Positions 49,015 to 59,107 are shown, counted from the stretch's first letter. The stretch is 64,000 nt of DNA from Limnobacter parvus (GCF_024623725.1 NZ_JANKHG010000018.1:1-64000), one strand, 5' to 3'. Notes: generated from the letters alone by a model not told the origin. Numbers and translations are program-made.

Positions 49015-50166
49015 ATGGTGCAGTGGTATCAGGGCGCGCGGCGACTTTTCGTGGGCACATTGTTGCTGGCATCCGCCGCTGCTTGCAGTGCTGCGCCACC
49101 TTCGGGCTGGCCTGGCTGGGAGGGTTTCAAAGCGGCGTTCGTGAGTGAAGACGGCCGTGTGATTGATCGCAGCCAGGAAGACCTGCGTACCGTGTCCGAA
49201 GGTCAATCTTATGGACTGTTTTTTGCCTTGGTTGCGCAAGACCGAAAGGCATTCGATTCCATATTGAAGTGGACAGAGAACAACCTGAGTGCAGGTGACA
49301 TGGGCAAACAATTGCCGGCCTGGATTTGGGGCAAGCAGGGCGATTCATGGGGGGTGATCGACGCAAACAGTGCGTCAGATGCAGACCTGTGGATTGCCTA
49401 TGCACTGCTGGAAGCCAGCCGGGTGTGGTGCCATCAACCGTACGCGGACAAAGCGCGCGATTTGGGCAATTTGATTTTGAGCAAAGAAAGCATTGATGTG
49501 AATGGACTGGGCTTGAGCATTCTGCCCGGCCACACCGGGTTTGTTCAGGAAGACGGTGCGATCAAGCTGAATCCAAGCTATTTGCCACCCTTCATGATGG
49601 CCCGATTTGCCGATGCATGGGCTGACGATGCCCGCTGGGCACAAGTGTACCTGGCCAGCCAAAAACTGTTGCTGCAAACCGGTGCCACAGGAAGCTATCC
49701 GGACTGGGTGCTTTACAACAACGGGCAAATGACCTTGCCTGAAGATGAACAGCGGGGCGACTACGACGCCATTCGAACCTACATGTGGATTGGGATGAGC
49801 CACAACGGCGACCCGGTGACCAACGCGCTGTTGAAACAACTATCACCGACTATTGGGCTGTTGCTCAAGCGCCAGAACATGCCTGAATGGTTTGAACCGC
49901 TGGGGAAAAATGTGTCTACGCAGGCCGGACCTGCCGGTTTTCAGGTCGCCATGGCGCCGTTCCTGCAAGCCGCAGGGTTGCCGGACCAAGCCAAAAAATT
50001 CAACGCAAGAAGCCTGAAAAAAGCCAACAAGGACAGCTGGCTGGCCTACGGCTACTACAATGGCGCCTTGAGCCTGTTCGGCCAGGGCTACATGGACAAG
50101 TTGTATCAATTCAACGCAACTGGCGAGTTGTTGCCCCGTGGTAAAGAGGTACCTTCCTGTGGCTAA
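49015..50166 (+). CDS. bcsZ: Periplasmic endo-1,4-beta-glucanase BcsZ (GH8)
   Basis: 383 residues from the ATG at 49015, one base after the bcsB stop. Signal peptide with Cys24, possibly a lipoprotein although the lipobox is weak. GH8 features: Glu62 in SEGQSYGLFF (general acid), SASDADLWIAYAL, and DYDAIRTYMWIGM. It trims cellulose during export. Unusually it stands between bcsB and bcsC, as in E. coli, but bcsA is far downstream. Confidence 0.95.
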   Translation: MVQWYQGARRLFVGTLLLASAAACSAAPPSGWPGWEGFKAAFVSEDGRVIDRSQEDLRTVSEGQSYGLFFALVAQDRKAFDSILKWTENNLSAGDMGKQLPAWIWGKQGDSWGVIDANSASDADLWIAYALLEASRVWCHQPYADKARDLGNLILSKESIDVNGLGLSILPGHTGFVQEDGAIKLNPSYLPPFMMARFADAWADDARWAQVYLASQKLLLQTGATGSYPDWVLYNNGQMTLPEDEQRGDYDAIRTYMWIGMSHNGDPVTNALLKQLSPTIGLLLKRQNMPEWFEPLGKNVSTQAGPAGFQVAMAPFLQAAGLPDQAKKFNARSLKKANKDSWLAYGYYNGALSLFGQGYMDKLYQFNATGELLPRGKEVPSCG

Positions 50167-52555
50167 GCATGACCTGATCCGTCCACGCCTGTGTGGGCTT
50201 GCACTGGCTATCCAAGCGTGTTGCGCTGCATTGCCTTTAAGTGTTCCTGCCACGGCCCATGCGGCGGTTGACACCCGACAAACCAATATTCTGGCGTTGA
50301 ATGACAAAGGTGTTTACTGGTACGAGCGGTTTCGATTCGATCTAGCTGCTCAGTCGTTCAATAAAATTTTACTGATCGAACCCAGAAATGCCTCGGCGCT
50401 ACGCTGGCAGGGTCTTGTTGACTTGGCGCGCGGCGACATTCAAGCGGCCAACGTATGGCTTGGAAAATTGCAGGTGGTGCATGGCAACCATCCCTTTGCC
50501 ATCGAGCTTCAACAAGCGATTACGCTGGCCGCAGAAAAGCGGCAACAGTACGCGGAACTGCGCTATTTGGCAGATTCAGAGGTTGTTCCAGCGAACCTGA
50601 CTGAACGACTTAGACAGCTCTTGCCGCAGCCCCCCTTGGGCGAGGCCGCTGTTCAAATTTACCGCCTGATGAACCGCACAGCCGATGGGCGCACATACGC
50701 CCGCCAACAAGTTGCTGAACTTGCACGCAGGTTTCCGAACGACAAGCGCTACAAAACATTGTTGGCTGAACTCGGGGATGCGGTCGGCAACACTGCGCAA
50801 GCAGCAGGCACACGTCCAGCAACACCGCGACCCAATCCCCGTCAACCGGCAACAAGTGCTGCACCTGTTGCGGCAGTGATCGCCCAGCCTGTCGAGGTGG
50901 TACCTGCCGAGGACACTGAACCGGTGCTGTCGAATTTTGAGTTGGGCCAGCGATTGAGCGATCAGGCCCAAAAGAAAATCGAGGCCAAGGAAGCAAGCGC
51001 TGCAGCCAAGTTGCTTCAAGAGGCGGTCAACCTGAACCCGGACTACCCCTGGTTTCGCTACGACCTTGCCGTGTTGCTCGATGAGCAGGGCGACAAGGAA
51101 AGCAAATTGGCGGCGCAAAAAGTGATGGCGGATGGCCTGGCCCTTGAAAAGGGCCAGGAAATGCGCTTTGCCTCGGCACTTTTGGCAGCCAGACAAGACA
51201 GGCAAACCGATGCGATTGCCTTGCTTGAACCGGTGCCTCGCGACAAATGGACCGAGGGCATGAGCGCCCTTGAGAAACGGGTGTTGTACGGCCGACACCT
51301 TGACAAACTGCGCGCACTTGAACAGACCGGGCAGTTCAACGCCCTGGCCAGCGCCGTGGGGGAAACACCCACCTGGCGGGCTGAACCTGAAATACTGGCA
51401 TTTGAAAAAGACCTTCGCCGCAAACAGCAGATTCGACTCCGAATGGGATTTGAGAATTCCCTTATCGACGGCGACGCGGGCGTCTCGAGAATCGACAGCG
51501 AGGAGATACCACTACAGCTTGACGTGCCGATGGACTTTGAACGCACCCTGTTCTTTCGGGCCGACTCACTCAACACGCGGTCGGGACGGGCTGACCCGGC
51601 CACTGCAGCCAACTTTGCCAAGCTGGGTACCACCCTGCCCACTGACCCTGCGATTGTACCCGGTCGACTTGATCAAAATTACCGTGGCCATGTTGTGGGG
51701 ATGGGCATTCAAACCGATCAATACCGGGTTGATCTGGGCACCACCGTGGGCAATTTTCCGGTCAACGACTGGGTGGGTGGTCTGCAATGGTTCACCAACC
51801 TTGGCGATGGTTCGCTGCGTCTGGAACTGGCCCGGCGCATGGTCAATGGCAGTGTACTGTCGACCACCGGGGCGATCGATCCACTGACGGGTGAAAGTTG
51901 GGGCGGCGCCAGACGCAACGGTGTCAGCGCTGTTTATTACGAAGCATTTAACCCCACATTTGATTTCGTGGGCATTGCGCGCGCAAACCTGATTACCGGC
52001 AAAAACATTCCGGACAACACCGAATTCAACCTGCAAGGTATTCTGGGTAAAACAGTCTTCCAGCGGCAAGGCCATGAGGTGGAAATCGGTGCTTCGCTGT
52101 TTCTGTGGACTTTCGAGAAAAACTTGCGCTTCTACACATTTGGGCAAGGGGGTTATTACAGCCCACAAGCCTTCGGATCGCTGTCTTTTCCGATCACATG
52201 GACTGGCAACATGAATGGCTGGTCCTGGCAAGCTCAAGCCAGAATTGGCGCCAGCGAATCACGCGAAGACGACACCGATCTCTATCCACTGAACCCCGAA
52301 CTGGCTGCCGCCGCTGCTGCACAGGGCAACCCAACAGTTCAAATTGGTGGGCCCGGTGGTGGCACCAGCACAGGTTTGCGCCTTGCGCTGGAAAAACAGG
52401 TGACCACAAACCTGGTCGCGGGCGGCTACTTTGAAATTGACCGGTCGGAAGGTTACAACCCGGACCGCATGCAGGTGTACCTGAAATACTCCTTCGGTGA
52501 TTTCTTTGAACTCAGTGTTCCACCGGAAGGCATTTCACCGTACTCGAGGTTCTGA
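50159..52555 (+). CDS. bcsC: Cellulose export outer-membrane protein BcsC
   Basis: 798 residues from the GTG at 50159 (AAAGAGG ten bases upstream; GTG at 50138 also open), overlapping bcsZ by eight bases. Signal peptide to about AHAAVD, TPR region through about residue 300, then the BcsC C-terminal domain and beta-barrel ending SPYSRF. At about 800 residues it is much shorter than the 1157 of E. coli BcsC, so there are fewer TPRs. It forms the outer-membrane pore for cellulose. Confidence 0.92.
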   Translation: MAKHDLIRPRLCGLALAIQACCAALPLSVPATAHAAVDTRQTNILALNDKGVYWYERFRFDLAAQSFNKILLIEPRNASALRWQGLVDLARGDIQAANVWLGKLQVVHGNHPFAIELQQAITLAAEKRQQYAELRYLADSEVVPANLTERLRQLLPQPPLGEAAVQIYRLMNRTADGRTYARQQVAELARRFPNDKRYKTLLAELGDAVGNTAQAAGTRPATPRPNPRQPATSAAPVAAVIAQPVEVVPAEDTEPVLSNFELGQRLSDQAQKKIEAKEASAAAKLLQEAVNLNPDYPWFRYDLAVLLDEQGDKESKLAAQKVMADGLALEKGQEMRFASALLAARQDRQTDAIALLEPVPRDKWTEGMSALEKRVLYGRHLDKLRALEQTGQFNALASAVGETPTWRAEPEILAFEKDLRRKQQIRLRMGFENSLIDGDAGVSRIDSEEIPLQLDVPMDFERTLFFRADSLNTRSGRADPATAANFAKLGTTLPTDPAIVPGRLDQNYRGHVVGMGIQTDQYRVDLGTTVGNFPVNDWVGGLQWFTNLGDGSLRLELARRMVNGSVLSTTGAIDPLTGESWGGARRNGVSAVYYEAFNPTFDFVGIARANLITGKNIPDNTEFNLQGILGKTVFQRQGHEVEIGASLFLWTFEKNLRFYTFGQGGYYSPQAFGSLSFPITWTGNMNGWSWQAQARIGASESREDDTDLYPLNPELAAAAAAQGNPTVQIGGPGGGTSTGLRLALEKQVTTNLVAGGYFEIDRSEGYNPDRMQVYLKYSFGDFFELSVPPEGISPYSRF

Positions 52556-53962
52556 ATGATCGACCTGCCCAAACCCGGTGCGTATGTGGTGCGTGCTCCA
52601 AACGCGAAAAGCTTTTCGCAAGGCCTTGTTCAATACTGGTTGAACTCGCAAGAAGAAACCCCCTTCAAGGCATGCCTGTGGCTGACCGCGAGCCCTCACA
52701 AAGAGGTTAGAAGCCTGCTGGAGCCTTACCTGCGCAAGCGTTCCAAAGCCCTGAAAGGCCTGGACGTGGTGTCAGTCAAAAATTTGCCGGGCAAAACAGG
52801 AAGCCAGAATGGCGTGCGTCAACTGTGCCGCTCCATGGACTCCCTGTGTGTGCTGCAACCCGCTCTGGTCGTTCTTGAGCATGCGGACATGTGGTTTGAC
52901 CATGGCGACGAACTGCTTCATGAGCGAAACCCCATGTCGCAAATGCGCCTATTGAACCAATGGGCACTGCACGCGCAAGCGCACGTTGTGACGCCAGTTC
53001 AAGGTGATCTACCCGACTGGGGCGTGTTTGCCGACGGGCTGGCCGATGTGACCGATCAGGGTGATTTTGAATTTCGCCCTTGGTGGCCCACACAGTGGGG
53101 ATTGCAAACCAATTTGTGGACAGACAATGCCTTGCTGCCCCAATTGAAAATCCACCATGTGCTGGACAGCCAGACTTTCAGCGGACTGAACGAATTGGCC
53201 CAGGCCTGCCACAGCCTTCGATTTGGTAACAATGAGATGGAAGGTATCCATGTTCAAGCCCATGGCGATATAAGCCGGCAAGAAGCGTCGGTTTTGCTTC
53301 GCATGGGTGCGGACTCCGTGTGGTTGCAACAGGAAAGTATTGAAAACTGGCTCGGATTTTCTTCAGAGAAAATTACTAAAACCAGGCCGCAGGAACTCCC
53401 GAGAGGTTCGCACTCGGCAAACTTTGCACGCGACCTTCACGAGGTATTCATGCCAGGCCTGCTGACGGTGATACCGAACCCCACTTTTGCCGTTCACGGC
53501 CTCATGATGATGCAGTTGGCAAAGCGGTGGTCAGTTTCCTGCACCATGACACGACTTTCCCTGATGCGGCACATGACCGCGCAAACAGCACTTCGACTGG
53601 CCAACTGGTCACAGGCCACTTGCATGTTCACAGCCACCCGCGAGGCAATTTATGTTTTGAAATTGTGGGCAGTGGAGCCTGATGAAACCACCTATCGCGC
53701 CTGGCTTGAATCCTGTTTCAGGGAGAACATTGCAGTGCTGTTCAGTGGCGACATTCAGTTTCTAGGTGAACAGACCCAGGCCGACCTGCTGTCCGATTTG
53801 TACAAAGAACTGGAGCCCCTGTCTGTTGAAGATCTGATGGGCCATGATTTTAATGAGCCCGCCAAACTTGCAGAGCTTTGGAACGACGCACCTGAAGCGT
53901 TGAGCAACGACAGGCCCTGGACTAAACGAATGGGCCAATTGTTGCGAGGGGTGCCGTCATGA
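52556..53962 (+). CDS. bcsE: Cellulose regulator BcsE
   Basis: 468 residues, starting right after the bcsC stop. It aligns by eye with BcsE (LLRMGADSVWLQQ and SFRFGNN-type segments; degenerate receiver and GGDEF-like halves). In E. coli BcsE, an RxGD I-site in the C-terminal domain binds c-di-GMP. I do not see RxGD here; the closest are RMGAD in the middle and SGD near the end. It overlaps bcsF by four bases. E. coli BcsE is about 520 residues. Confidence 0.85.
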   Translation: MIDLPKPGAYVVRAPNAKSFSQGLVQYWLNSQEETPFKACLWLTASPHKEVRSLLEPYLRKRSKALKGLDVVSVKNLPGKTGSQNGVRQLCRSMDSLCVLQPALVVLEHADMWFDHGDELLHERNPMSQMRLLNQWALHAQAHVVTPVQGDLPDWGVFADGLADVTDQGDFEFRPWWPTQWGLQTNLWTDNALLPQLKIHHVLDSQTFSGLNELAQACHSLRFGNNEMEGIHVQAHGDISRQEASVLLRMGADSVWLQQESIENWLGFSSEKITKTRPQELPRGSHSANFARDLHEVFMPGLLTVIPNPTFAVHGLMMMQLAKRWSVSCTMTRLSLMRHMTAQTALRLANWSQATCMFTATREAIYVLKLWAVEPDETTYRAWLESCFRENIAVLFSGDIQFLGEQTQADLLSDLYKELEPLSVEDLMGHDFNEPAKLAELWNDAPEALSNDRPWTKRMGQLLRGVPS

Positions 53963-54168
53963 TCGTAATCACCTTGGTAATCAGCGGCCTGTTGCTAGGT
54001 ATTCTGGTTACAATTCTGATGGTTGGAAAAATGATGAGAAGTCCAGGCACTCGAATCTGGTTAAGCGACTGGGCCAATTGGAGCAACAATCAGTTGCCAG
54101 ACGACTGCGACCAGCTCGTGCGACATGGCAAGTGGATTGCAGGCCCTGATGAGGAAGAGGACGCATGA
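53959..54168 (+). CDS. bcsF: Membrane partner BcsF
   Basis: 69 residues: one N-terminal membrane helix (VITLVISGLLLGILVTILMVG) and a short soluble tail ending in acidic EEEDA. Size and place between bcsE and bcsQ fit BcsF, which recruits BcsE to the membrane in E. coli. It overlaps bcsE by four bases at its start and bcsQ by four at its end. Confidence 0.85.
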   Translation: MIVITLVISGLLLGILVTILMVGKMMRSPGTRIWLSDWANWSNNQLPDDCDQLVRHGKWIAGPDEEEDA

Positions 54169-54908
54169 TCATTCTTGCCCTGGTTTCCCCCTCGGGCGGC
54201 GCAGGCCGCACAAGCTTGTCGATTGCAGTGGCAAATCACCTGTGCATGTTGGGTCGAAATGTGGTGTTGGTACAAGCTGACCCCGCCAACAACATTGAAT
54301 TCCAATTGGGCTACACTGCTGCCACCGCGCACGGATTGGGGCAGGTGATATTGCAGGGTGCTGAACACCTGCCAAACTCCTTGAAAACAACGGACGCTGG
54401 TTTTCAACTGCTGCCCTTCGGCCAGCTGAGCATTGCGCAGCAATTGGCAGTTGATCGCGCCCTGATGGAGCGCCCGGAACGGCTGGCTGAGCTTTTGCGA
54501 CACCCGGCGATCAAAGACAACGCGGTTGTAGTTATTGACCTTCCCCGCTGGCCAGCGCCCTGGTGCTTGAAAACCATGGCGATGTCCGACTTGAATCTGG
54601 TTACCCTGGTGCCAGACTCCGCGTCCATATTGGGCATCGACGCCATGCTGCCACACCTGCTGAAAAGCCGTGGTGCATCCTATTTTTTGATGAACCGGTT
54701 CGACTCGGCAAAGGTGTTGCATCTGGACCTGTGGACCTTGTGCAAAATGAAATTAAGCCACCGCTTGCTGCCTTTTTACCTGCATGAAGACCAAGCCTTG
54801 TCGGAAAGCATGGCCGCAGGTTTGCCGTTGGCCGATTATGCGCCGCGCTCGCAACTGGTGGACGATCAGCAAAAACTGTGCAACTGGATAGATTCGGAGA
54901 TCGGATGA
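54165..54908 (+). CDS. bcsQ: Cellulose-associated ParA/MinD-like ATPase BcsQ
   Basis: 247 residues. The Walker A loop reads PSGGAGRTS (9-17): Arg15 replaces the P-loop lysine and Ser10 the ParA signature lysine. The rest matches BcsQ (VVLVQADP, LLPFGQLSIAQQ, RLLPFYLHEDQALSE). E. coli BcsQ also lacks a canonical loop, as I recall it. BcsQ with BcsR supports assembly and polar placement of the synthase. Overlaps bcsA by ATGA. Confidence 0.92.
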   Translation: MIILALVSPSGGAGRTSLSIAVANHLCMLGRNVVLVQADPANNIEFQLGYTAATAHGLGQVILQGAEHLPNSLKTTDAGFQLLPFGQLSIAQQLAVDRALMERPERLAELLRHPAIKDNAVVVIDLPRWPAPWCLKTMAMSDLNLVTLVPDSASILGIDAMLPHLLKSRGASYFLMNRFDSAKVLHLDLWTLCKMKLSHRLLPFYLHEDQALSESMAAGLPLADYAPRSQLVDDQQKLCNWIDSEIG

Positions 54909-57382
54909 GCAAGTCATCGAACTGGATCAACCGGCTGGAGCGCTTGCTTGATTTGCGCGAATACCCCAACTTAAGTGGCGGCGTGCGGCTTAAGCGCCTG
55001 TTTCAGGCCCTGTGGCTGCGTCCTAACAGCCTGAACCGTGCCTTGGCGAGCACCGAGCGTACGCACCCCTTGAAAGCGGCGTTCCGGGTTTTTCTGGTGG
55101 CTTTGTATGATCTGTTCAGCCCAGTGCTTGCTGTGTTCCGGTTCACCATTCAGCGACCATTAAAAGCTTTCCAGCGCGGACTGGGCCGACTGGCAGACCG
55201 CTTTGTTGTTGCTGCCAGGCTTGAACAGAAAATCGAATACACCAGTGCTTTCATACTTCGATTTAAAGTGATGGGCTGGTTGCTGGGCTTGTCCGCCCTG
55301 GCGCTGTTCCTGTTCACAGCACAAGCCTCGTTGCCACTGGCCGGGCAATGGGTTTTTATTGTGGTGTGTTACCTGTTCGCCATGTTATTTAAACGGCTGC
55401 CCGAGCGGTTCGCCAACCTATGCCTGATGGCATTGACCATGCTGCTGCTGGCACGCTATGTGTTCTGGCGCTTCACCAGCTCGCTCGACCTTGAAACAGG
55501 CGCTGAAATATTTTTGGGCTACACCCTGGTGATCGCCGAATCCTACACCTGGATTATTCTGATTTTCGGTTTTATTCAAACTGCTTGGCCCTTAAAGCGC
55601 AAGCCCATGCCACTGGAATTGAATTTAAGCGACTGGCCCACCGTCGATGTGTTCATTCCCAGTTACAACGAACCTTTGTCGGTGGTGCGCCCAACCGTGT
55701 ATGCAGCCAAGGGGCTGGATTGGCCGCTGGAAAAAATAACGGTGTACATTCTGGACGATGGTCACCGCCCCGCCTTTGAGGAATTTGCCAAACAGGCGGG
55801 TGTGGAATACATTTCGCGCCCGGACAATTCACACGCCAAGGCAGGCAACATCAACTATGCCTTGAAGCACACCCATGGCAAGTACATCGCAATTTTTGAT
55901 TGCGACCACATTCCAACCCGGTCTTTTCTACAAACCTGTATGGGCTGGTTTAGCCGCGACCCAAAATGCGTGCTGGTGCAAACACCCCACCATTTTTTTT
56001 CAGCTGATCCATTCGAACGCAACTTCAACTCATTTCGGCAAATGCCCAATGAAGGGTCGCTTTTCTACGGTTTGATTCAAGACGGAAACGACTATTGGAA
56101 TGCCTCATTTTTTTGCGGAAGTTGTGCCGTGATTGAACGAAAAGCCCTGCTAGAAGTGGGTGGCATTGCCGTTGAGACAGTGACGGAAGACGCGCACACC
56201 GCACTGAAATTACACAGCCTGGGCTACAACAGCGTTTACCTGAACAACATCCAGGCCGCTGGCCTGGCCACGGAAACCCTGGCTGGACACATTGGCCAGC
56301 GAATTCGCTGGGCACGGGGAATGGCCCAAATATTCCGGACCGACAACCCCATGTTCAAAAAAGGTCTTAGCATTTTTCAGCGCATTTGTTATTCAAATGC
56401 CATGTTGCATTTTTTCTATGGCATACCCCGCATGATTTTCCTGATCATGCCGATGGCCTATCTGTTCTTTGAGCAACACCTGATCAACGCCGCCGCGCTG
56501 ACCATCCTGAGCTACGCGTTGCCGCAACTGATTATTTCCAGCTACACCAACTCGGTTATTCAAGGCCAATACCGTCGGTCGTTTTGGTCTGAAGTGTATG
56601 AAACCGTGTTGTCCTGGTACATTATTCTGCCCACCACATTGGCCTTCATCAACCCCAAACTGGGCAAGTTCAACGTGACCTCCAAAGGTGGCTTGATTGA
56701 AAAAAGCTACTTTGATTCCAACATTGCCAAACCGTATTTGATCTTGCTTTTGATCAACCTGCTGGGTTTCGTTGTGGGTCTGTTCCGGCTGTTTGTATTC
56801 AACACGCACGAAACCGGCACGGTGTTGATGAACCTGTTGTGGTGTGGTTTTAACCTGGCAATTTTGGGGGCTGCTGTGGGCGTGGCCACCGAGTCGGTCC
56901 AGAAGCATGTGCACCACCGGGTTCGAATGATCATGCCCGCATTTTTAAAACTGCCCGGTGGATACACCGTGAGTTGCTACACCGAAGAATACTCAGCCGC
57001 TGGCTTAACACTGGCTGTTGCAGACACCACCGGCATCCGTGAGTTCAGCGAGGTTCAGGTGGGCCTGCATCGCGGTGACCGTGAATTCCTGTTCCCCGCC
57101 AAAGTGCACTTTACTGAAAGCGGCCGCGTGGAGGCGCTGTTCACCAACCTGACACCCGAACAGGAAACCCAACTGATTCAATGCACCTTCGGACGTGCCG
57201 ATGCCTGGCTAAATTGGCAGGAAGACCCAACACGCGACCGTGCCTTGGGCGGCCTGAAAGATGTGTTTGCAAAGGGCATAACGGGCTATGTGCGCCTATT
57301 TGCCTGGATCAAAGGCGGTGCAGTGATCTTGGGCAATCGCCTGATGGGTAACAAGGCCCAAAACGAGAAGTGGGAGAACTAG
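54905..57382 (+). CDS. bcsA: Cellulose synthase catalytic subunit BcsA
   Basis: 825 residues from the ATG at 54905. GT2 motifs: Asp284-Asp-Gly (ILDDGHRP), Asp332-Cys-Asp334 (FDCDHIP), Asp429 (TEDAHTALKLH) and Gln465-Arg-Ile-Arg-Trp469 (GQRIRWARG). Membrane helices flank the glycosyltransferase, and a C-terminal PilZ region begins near residue 660. The PilZ motif RxxxR reads HVHHR (668-672), and the D/NxSxxG motif reads EYSAAG (695-700). The catalytic site is intact but c-di-GMP binding may be altered. Polymerises UDP-glucose. Confidence 0.97.
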   Translation: MSKSSNWINRLERLLDLREYPNLSGGVRLKRLFQALWLRPNSLNRALASTERTHPLKAAFRVFLVALYDLFSPVLAVFRFTIQRPLKAFQRGLGRLADRFVVAARLEQKIEYTSAFILRFKVMGWLLGLSALALFLFTAQASLPLAGQWVFIVVCYLFAMLFKRLPERFANLCLMALTMLLLARYVFWRFTSSLDLETGAEIFLGYTLVIAESYTWIILIFGFIQTAWPLKRKPMPLELNLSDWPTVDVFIPSYNEPLSVVRPTVYAAKGLDWPLEKITVYILDDGHRPAFEEFAKQAGVEYISRPDNSHAKAGNINYALKHTHGKYIAIFDCDHIPTRSFLQTCMGWFSRDPKCVLVQTPHHFFSADPFERNFNSFRQMPNEGSLFYGLIQDGNDYWNASFFCGSCAVIERKALLEVGGIAVETVTEDAHTALKLHSLGYNSVYLNNIQAAGLATETLAGHIGQRIRWARGMAQIFRTDNPMFKKGLSIFQRICYSNAMLHFFYGIPRMIFLIMPMAYLFFEQHLINAAALTILSYALPQLIISSYTNSVIQGQYRRSFWSEVYETVLSWYIILPTTLAFINPKLGKFNVTSKGGLIEKSYFDSNIAKPYLILLLINLLGFVVGLFRLFVFNTHETGTVLMNLLWCGFNLAILGAAVGVATESVQKHVHHRVRMIMPAFLKLPGGYTVSCYTEEYSAAGLTLAVADTTGIREFSEVQVGLHRGDREFLFPAKVHFTESGRVEALFTNLTPEQETQLIQCTFGRADAWLNWQEDPTRDRALGGLKDVFAKGITGYVRLFAWIKGGAVILGNRLMGNKAQNEKWEN

Positions 57383-57386
57383 GGCC

Positions 57387-59090
57387 GTGCTGTTGTGGAA
57401 CCTTTATTTCCTGATCAAATTTGGCTTGCATTTTGCAGGCCAGCTTACCTTGAGCCCACTGTGGAACCTGGGTCTGTTTGCACTACTGATCATCACAAAC
57501 CCGGCCGCCTATCAAAACAGGCAACTGTTAAGCGTACTCCGTTACCTGGTGTTCACCGGCCCTGCCATTGCACTGCTGTTGCATGAATTGGGTTTGGTGG
57601 TTTCGCTGGCACTGGTGGATCAAATCAAAGCACTGTTTGGCTTTTCACTGGATTACCTGTGGGAATTGCTAAAACGCACCATTCAGCCTTGGATGCTGTG
57701 GAGCGCGCTGCTCGCATTCATGCTGATTCGCGTTCTGGACCGTTACCTGCGCATTAGTACCATTGTGGCATTCGGCTTGTTGGGCCTGCTGGCACTGCAG
57801 GCCTTGCCGTTCCTGCAAAAGCAAACCGAAACCGGCAACGTCATTGCCAATGCGGAACCGCAAATACAGGCGCGGGAGAACCTGTCGCCAGCCGAGCGCC
57901 TTGCTTTGGGCCAACTTGAATTTCAAAAATTGCGCGTGGCGCGCGACCAGGAAAACCAAACCAAATTGCGCGACGATGAAAACGAAGGTGCAGGCCCAGG
58001 TGCTGTACTCAGTGGATTTTTTGACCGGCAACGCACCGTGGCACTTTCGCCATTTGCGCCTGCAATTGCGCCCGACTTTGATGTGGTGGTGCTGCAAATT
58101 TGCTCCTTGTCCTGGGCTGATCTTCAGTACGCGAAGCAAAGCCAGCACCCGGCTATTCGACAAGCTGATTTCATTTTCGAGAACTTCAATTCCGCCACCA
58201 GCTATTCTGGCCCTGCAGCCATTCGACTGTTGCGCGGAAAATGCGGACAAGCCAGACACGATGAACTGTACGGCGCCCCAACTAGCAGCTGCATGTTGTT
58301 TGAGCAATTGCGCAACTCGGGGTTTGAAATTGAAATGGGCCTGAATCACGATGGCAAGTTTCAGGACTTCAGTCAATTAGTCAAAACCAATATGGGTGGC
58401 ACAGTGAAGCAATCTGTAGCCCACAACGAAGTACCAGAGGGCGTTGAAGCATTTGACGGCTCGGTGGTGGGCCGCGACGGTGACTACTTGCGCGCCTGGT
58501 GGAAAAAGCGGCTTGAACAAAGTGGCCCCGCCGTGGCGTACTACTACAACAGCATCACCCTGCACGACGGAAACCGCTTGCCCAACAACAACATGAACAG
58601 CCTGAACAGCTACCCATTGCGCCTGGAACGTGTGTTGAATGACATTCAATCGGTGTTGGGAGAAATCAAACGAAGCGAACGCAAAGCGTTGGTGATGGTG
58701 GTACCGGAACACGGCGCTGGCTTAACGGGCGAATACGGGCAACTTGTGGGGTTACGTGAACTGCCCACACCGGCCATCACCAAAGTGCCCGTGTTTGGTT
58801 ATTGGGTTGCACCGGGCTATGTGCCGGCAGCGACCGGGCCTTTTTCAGTGAAACAATCAGTCAGCTACACCGCCTTGAGCGAGTTGCTGGCCCGCTGGCT
58901 GGCACAACCCAGCGAGCAACAGCTTCAGCCCGCTTGGCCGGTGTTGTTGAGTGACTTGACCAACACACGGTTGGTTTCTCAACAGGGCAATATCACCGTG
59001 ATGGAAAGTCAGGGTTCATACTGGATCAAGGCACCAGGGGCGGCTTGGAAAGTATTGGGGCCCGCACAAACCATTGCGACGGCAAACTGA
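57387..59090 (+). CDS. bcsG: Cellulose phosphoethanolamine transferase BcsG
   Basis: 567 residues, GTG start. An N-terminal region of about five membrane helices (to about residue 145) is followed by a periplasmic alkaline-phosphatase-fold domain. Motifs match E. coli BcsG: ICSLSWADL (zinc Cys), NSATSYSGPAAIRLLR (nucleophile Ser region), NSITLHDGNR and VPEHGAGLTGEYG. It adds phosphoethanolamine from phospholipid to glucose units, so the product should be pEtN-cellulose. Confidence 0.95.
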   Translation: MLLWNLYFLIKFGLHFAGQLTLSPLWNLGLFALLIITNPAAYQNRQLLSVLRYLVFTGPAIALLLHELGLVVSLALVDQIKALFGFSLDYLWELLKRTIQPWMLWSALLAFMLIRVLDRYLRISTIVAFGLLGLLALQALPFLQKQTETGNVIANAEPQIQARENLSPAERLALGQLEFQKLRVARDQENQTKLRDDENEGAGPGAVLSGFFDRQRTVALSPFAPAIAPDFDVVVLQICSLSWADLQYAKQSQHPAIRQADFIFENFNSATSYSGPAAIRLLRGKCGQARHDELYGAPTSSCMLFEQLRNSGFEIEMGLNHDGKFQDFSQLVKTNMGGTVKQSVAHNEVPEGVEAFDGSVVGRDGDYLRAWWKKRLEQSGPAVAYYYNSITLHDGNRLPNNNMNSLNSYPLRLERVLNDIQSVLGEIKRSERKALVMVVPEHGAGLTGEYGQLVGLRELPTPAITKVPVFGYWVAPGYVPAATGPFSVKQSVSYTALSELLARWLAQPSEQQLQPAWPVLLSDLTNTRLVSQQGNITVMESQGSYWIKAPGAAWKVLGPAQTIATAN

Positions 59091-59107
59091 GGGCACAAGG
59101 AAACCAC

